The notes under the pieces are model-generated. The model was not told the DNA's origin. It worked only from the letters and a program-made list of their open reading frames with translations, and did not search any database. A stretch of 13,892 nt of DNA from JAVBNN01 sp031551525 (GTDB taxonomy: Bacteria; Bacillota; Negativicutes; Acidaminococcales; JAISLQ01), in NCBI GenBank assembly GCA_031551525.1, contig JAVBNN010000038.1:1-13892 (forward strand), read 5' to 3'. The translations under genes were made by a program, and so were the position numbers. Each line of letters begins with the position of its first letter. Position 1 is the first letter of the stretch. This document shows, piece after piece, positions 13,321 through 13,892 of the stretch.

Positions 13321-13892
13321 ATGGCTTTGCCTAAATCCAATAAACTTGATCCCACATCGACACTCGATGAACGCCAGACTGCTATATTAAACTTTATCCG
13401 AGGGTTTTTACGTGAAAAAGGTTATCCGCCATCTGTACGTGAAATTGGACGGGCTGTTGGGTTATCATCAAGCGCAAGTATACACGGCCATCTTCAAAAG
13501 TTGACCGCCGCGGGCCATTTGCAGCGGGATCCATTGAAGCCGCGAGCATTGGAAATAGTCCAGGATTCATATATGCGGCAACAAACGATGGTCCCGGTAC
13601 CTTTGCTTGGGCGCGTTACCGCCGGACAGCCTATTTTGGCCGAGCAAAATATCGAGGCTACCTATCCCCTGCCTGCCGAACTCATTGGACGCAAATCTAG
13701 CGGGGATGAATTGTTCATGCTTACCGTAGTTGGTGAAAGCATGATGAATTCTGGAATATTGGATGGAGATATAGTTTTGGTTCGTCGTCAGAAAACCGCC
13801 AATAATGGCGAAATAGTAGTAGCATTATTGCCGGAAGACAATGAAACCACAGTAAAGCGTTTTTATCGTGAAACAGACAGGATACGCCTGCA
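13321..13892 (+). CDS. lexA: LexA repressor (3' end beyond the window)
   Basis: Represses SOS genes until RecA filaments trigger its self-cleavage. The 190 complete codons visible hold an N-terminal winged helix-turn-helix (LDERQTAILNFIRGFL, then PPSVREIG and LSSSASIHGHLQKL), the cleavage site Ala101-Gly102 within GRVTAGQP, the catalytic Ser140 in VGESMM and Lys179 in TVKRFYRE. All catalytic elements are therefore present and only some 15-20 residues should be missing at the right edge. The LexA box and promoter upstream indicate autoregulation. The start is ATG 13321 or, two codons later, TTG 13327. The repressor belongs to its own unit, separated from pduL by a hairpin terminator. Confidence 0.96.
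   Translation, partial: MALPKSNKLDPTSTLDERQTAILNFIRGFLREKGYPPSVREIGRAVGLSSSASIHGHLQKLTAAGHLQRDPLKPRALEIVQDSYMRQQTMVPVPLLGRVTAGQPILAEQNIEATYPLPAELIGRKSSGDELFMLTVVGESMMNSGILDGDIVLVRRQKTANNGEIVVALLPEDNETTVKRFYRETDRIRL

Overview
The window reads as a stretch of core chromosome from an anaerobic, diderm member of the Firmicutes, most likely a Negativicutes species (relatives of Phascolarctobacterium, Acidaminococcus or Selenomonas). That placement is inference. It rests on phosphatidylethanolamine synthesis genes (psd, pssA), a TagA/WecG-type surface glycosyltransferase, an NfnAB transhydrogenase typical of anaerobes, a lone PduL phosphotransacylase, and a Bacillus-type LexA box in front of lexA. 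All convincing genes lie on the + strand. They are densely packed, with many stop/start overlaps and purine-rich ribosome binding sites. I see no tRNA, rRNA, CRISPR array, insertion sequence or phage gene.

Layout. 1-92: a probable tail of an unidentified upstream gene. 98-3615: envelope genes, namely a WecG/TagA/CpsF glycosyltransferase, then psd and pssA overlapping by one base, then a membrane-bound family 2 glycosyltransferase closed by a terminator. 3664-5086: an unrecognised protein with a faint, cysteine-poor resemblance to radical SAM proteins of the QueE kind, overlapping surE, closed by a terminator. 5153-10223: a five-gene cluster (mtnP-like phosphorylase, mtnA, S-adenosylhomocysteinase homologue, class II aldolase, mtaD) behind an extended -10 promoter. 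10271-13112: nfnA, nfnB and pduL behind another extended -10 promoter, closed by a long hairpin. 13245-13892: LexA operator, promoter and most of lexA, which runs off the right edge.

The part worth most attention is the 5153-10223 cluster. It handles the two toxic by-products of S-adenosylmethionine use, methylthioadenosine (MTA) and S-adenosylhomocysteine (SAH). The usual oxygen-requiring methionine salvage genes (mtnW/X or mtnBCD, mtnK) are absent here. Instead there is a FucA-type class II aldolase, which fits the anaerobic 'DHAP shunt': methylthioribulose-1-phosphate is split to dihydroxyacetone phosphate and methylthioacetaldehyde. In addition, the deaminase MtaD is present, the phosphorylase carries the Glu/Asn purine-pocket pair of inosine/guanosine phosphorylases instead of the Ser/Asp pair of human MTA phosphorylase, and the SAH hydrolase is the short archaeal/Thermotoga type with Lys where the human enzyme has adenine-contacting Glu59. 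Together these suggest that both MTA and SAH are first deaminated and then processed as 6-oxopurine (inosine-type) intermediates. Each half is known from separate organisms; the combination in one operon is my inference and is testable.
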